A DNA stretch of 6,810 nt, from assembly GCA_021772695.1 (NCBI GenBank), contig JAJFLL010000093.1:1-6810 (forward strand), in the 5' to 3' direction. Of the stretch, positions 5,795 to 6,810 are shown piece after piece. A program made the translations under genes and the position numbers. Origin of the DNA: Deltaproteobacteria bacterium. GTDB taxonomy: Bacteria > UBA10199 > DSSB01. How positions within the stretch are numbered: the stretch's first letter is position 1; each line of letters starts with the position of its first letter. Below the pieces are notes generated by a model. It made no database searches. It saw only the letters and a program-made list of their open reading frames with translations, and was not told the DNA's origin.

Positions 5795-6131
5795 CTTACC
5801 GCTATAGCTTTCGCTACTTCGCAAATGCGAATTTGTGGTCTGGACTATCTCTTCACCATCACAGGTGCTGCACGTATAGTCTCTACGGAACCCTACGAAA
5901 ATCAGCGGCTATCTTGACCAATTTTTTCTGATTATTCTTAGGTGTTTTTACCCTCGGGATTCTCTCTTTGTCTGCCGAGCCTTCAAAACACCTAGGCACC
6001 CAGACGGGTCAACCATAGGTTTCCTCGGGATTACCATTCCTTACTTTTGAAGGAAAAAGGCTTCCCCGATACGGTGCAGTCCACTTCATGGGTTCCGTTT
6101 CCCCATGAAGGCTCCTATTTATATTGGCTTC
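5795..6131 (-). ncRNA. Group I self-splicing intron, IC3-like, without ORF
   Basis: The 337-nt intron follows U34 and ends in the expected terminal G (complement of 5795). Guide sequence GAGCC (6114-6110) pairs with exon GGC-CUU as GG-C-U, one bulged C, ending in a U-G pair at the splice site. UAG just 5' of it (6117-6115) pairs with the first 3'-exon bases CUA as P10. P2 is a 9-bp hairpin CTTCATGGG/CCCATGAAG (6110-6084). P4 joins UCGGG (6069-6065) to CCCGA (6029-6025), with P5 GCC/GGU beside it. P7 pairs GACUAU (5881-5876) with AUAGUC (5848-5843), and P8 CACC/GGUG lies between. The S element reads AAGAGAUAGUCC. The 3' region has a UAGC-GAAA-GCUA hairpin with a GNRA loop (5816-5805). A 10-bp stem at 5939-5948/5985-5994 forms a peripheral domain. 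No reading frame for a homing endonuclease fits inside. Confidence 0.93.
5952..6032 (-). repeat. Direct repeat of the intron Q-like segment
   Basis: The ten bases AATCCCGAGG (minus strand) occur twice within the intron: at 6032-6023, where they form the 3' strand of P4, and at 5961-5952, inside the peripheral hairpin, where they can pair with CTCGG (5979-5975). The second copy could compete for the same P4 partner. Confidence 0.7.
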
Positions 6132-6220
6132 AAGGCCGTTGCTCTATCCAGCTGAGCTACGGGCGCAAAATCTCACTGGCTTCATAGGACATCTCAAGTC
6201 CTTTATTCCAGAAAATCTTG

Positions 6221-6252
6221 TCCCTCGGTTAATTTCTTTAAATTTCGAGGGA
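6221..6252. repeat. 32-bp palindrome between tRNA-Arg(TCT) and the moeB-type gene
   Basis: Outer arms TCCCTCG/CGAGGGA (6221-6227 with 6246-6252) and inner arms AATTT/AAATT (6231-6235 with 6240-6244) form a 12-bp stem with a 3/1 internal loop and a four-base tip. It sits in the space between divergently transcribed genes. No strong T run follows on either strand, so a shared operator or cruciform fits better than a terminator. TTGACT at 6274-6279 may be a -35 box for the rightward gene, but no good -10 follows. Confidence 0.5.
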
Positions 6253-6338
6253 TTATCACCCCAGTTCCCAAATTTGACTTCTCAGGGTAGAGTTATTAGG
6301 TATTGAATTTTTAAGCCTTTTGAGGAAAGTAGCGCCCC

Positions 6339-6810
6339 ATGGCAACATCCCAAGACCTGATCAAACAAGCGAAGTCGGAAATCTCTGAAATCACCGGAGG
6401 CGAGCTGCAGCAGCTCATGAAACAAAACCCCCAGATGGTACTGGTCGACGTTCGCGAGAAGGACGAACAAGAACAGGGCATCGTCCCCCAGGCTCACTTG
6501 ATACCTCGAGGGTTTTTAGAACTCAAAATCGAAGATACCGTTCCGGAACGAAATAAGGAAGTGGTGCTCTACTGTGCCGGCGGCGTTCGTTCCGCGCTGG
6601 CGGCCCAATCCCTAAAGCTCATGGGCTACGAAAAGGTCCACTCCCTCATCGGAGGCTACACCCAATGGGCCCGGGAAGGCCGCCCCACCGAAAAACGCGC
6701 CTTTCTCGATACGGAAAAACTGGATCGTTATGCACGGCACCTCGCCATGCCTGAAGTGGGCGAAGCGGGCCAAATCAAACTCTTGAACTCCAAGGTGTTT
6801 CTAGTGGGGG
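6339..6810 (+). CDS. moeB: Rhodanese-ThiF/MoeB fusion, adenylyltransferase and sulfurtransferase (partial)
   Basis: The first 157 residues are present and the gene continues past the window. Residues about 15-118 form a rhodanese domain: VDVRE at 36-40, PRGFLEL at 56-62, and the active-site loop C79-A-G-G-V-R84, where C79 would carry a persulfide. A short linker leads into the start of a ThiF/MoeB E1-like domain, with the typical RYARHL at 130-135, PEVGEAGQIKLL at 138-149 and the first Rossmann strand KVFLVG at the edge. Such proteins adenylate the C-terminal glycine of a small sulfur carrier (MoaD, ThiS or similar), and the rhodanese supplies sulfur. The rhodanese-first order is the reverse of MOCS3/MoeZ but occurs in various bacteria. 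The ATG at 6339 is the first start after an in-frame TAG (6330-6332). GAGGA at 6322-6326 is 12 bases away, rather far. Whether it serves molybdopterin, thiamine or another carrier cannot be told here. Confidence 0.9.
   Translation, partial: MATSQDLIKQAKSEISEITGGELQQLMKQNPQMVLVDVREKDEQEQGIVPQAHLIPRGFLELKIEDTVPERNKEVVLYCAGGVRSALAAQSLKLMGYEKVHSLIGGYTQWAREGRPTEKRAFLDTEKLDRYARHLAMPEVGEAGQIKLLNSKVFLVG

Larger units (their letters stand above)
5753..6166 (-). tRNA. tRNA-Arg(TCT), interrupted by a group I intron
   Basis: The two halves of one tRNA lie 337 bases apart on the minus strand. The 5' exon (6166-6132) has acceptor GCGCCCG, the D arm GCTC-AGCTGGATA-GAGC, stem ACGGC and loop bases CTT. The 3' exon (5794-5756) starts CTAA, then GCCGT, variable region AGGTC, T arm GCAGG-TTCGAAT-CCTGC, acceptor CGGGCGC and discriminator G. 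CCA is encoded (5755-5753). Joined, they give a perfect cloverleaf with loop CTTCTAA, anticodon TCT, which reads AGA and AGG. The break falls after U34, the first anticodon base, so the tRNA cannot work unless the intron is removed. All stems pair without mismatch, so the gene does not look decayed. Confidence 0.95.

Noticed and set aside
5753..6166. Reading the interrupted tRNA as a pseudogene or as an integrated element with attachment sites
   Set aside because: All tRNA stems pair perfectly after joining at the predicted splice sites, and the insert carries a full group I core. No integrase or flanking direct repeat is present.
6124..6306. 60-codon plus-strand frame over the tRNA-Arg 5' exon
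   Set aside because: It overlaps the tRNA and intron start and has no ribosome site.
6282..6497. 71-codon minus-strand frame
   Set aside because: It is a shadow of the rhodanese-domain gene, whose plus-strand translation has clear family motifs.

Overview
The window looks like chromosomal DNA from a Gram-negative bacterium of moderate GC. Evidence for this is an outer-membrane-type lipoprotein signal, strong AGGAGG-like ribosome sites, and bacterial tRNAs of which only some encode CCA. The cysteine-rich C-x5-C-x5-C lipoprotein and the rhodanese-first MoeB-type protein are reminiscent of deltaproteobacterial lineages (myxobacteria and relatives). That placement is a guess from style, not a phylogenetic result.

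Left part (1-4065): The start of a truncated minus-strand gene (1-72, N-terminal membrane segment or signal peptide) lies below two palindromes with the same spacing, ATTGAAA-N5-TTTCAAT, which look like paired operators. A class I SAM methyltransferase (461-1192, +) and a cysteine-rich lipoprotein (1406-1948, +) follow. A 517-residue protein of unknown function (2045-3598, -) converges on the lipoprotein gene. The stretch 3599-4065 has no convincing gene.

Middle part (4066-5630): A DUF985-type cupin (4066-4542, +) has no Shine-Dalgarno and may be nearly leaderless. A minus-strand tRNA cluster, in transcription order His(GTG), Arg(TCG), Lys(CTT), occupies 4645-4964 with a candidate promoter upstream and candidate terminators. 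A GFA-type zinc protein (5176-5580, -) has a strong palindrome just upstream.

Right part (5753-6810): The standout feature is a tRNA-Arg(TCT) gene on the minus strand interrupted after the first anticodon base (U34) by a 337-nt group I intron without an ORF. P1 with its guide sequence, P2, P4, P5, P7, P8, P10, a GNRA hairpin and the terminal G can all be traced. Insertion site, guide sequence and several core strings match what I recall of the cyanobacterial tRNA-Leu(UAA) group IC3 intron. Diverging from it, past a 32-bp palindrome, is the start of a rhodanese plus ThiF/MoeB sulfur-transfer enzyme that runs off the end.

Apart from the tRNA cluster, the genes look like independent single-gene units with mixed orientation. 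I see no operon tying them into one pathway, no transposase, no CRISPR array and no integrase.
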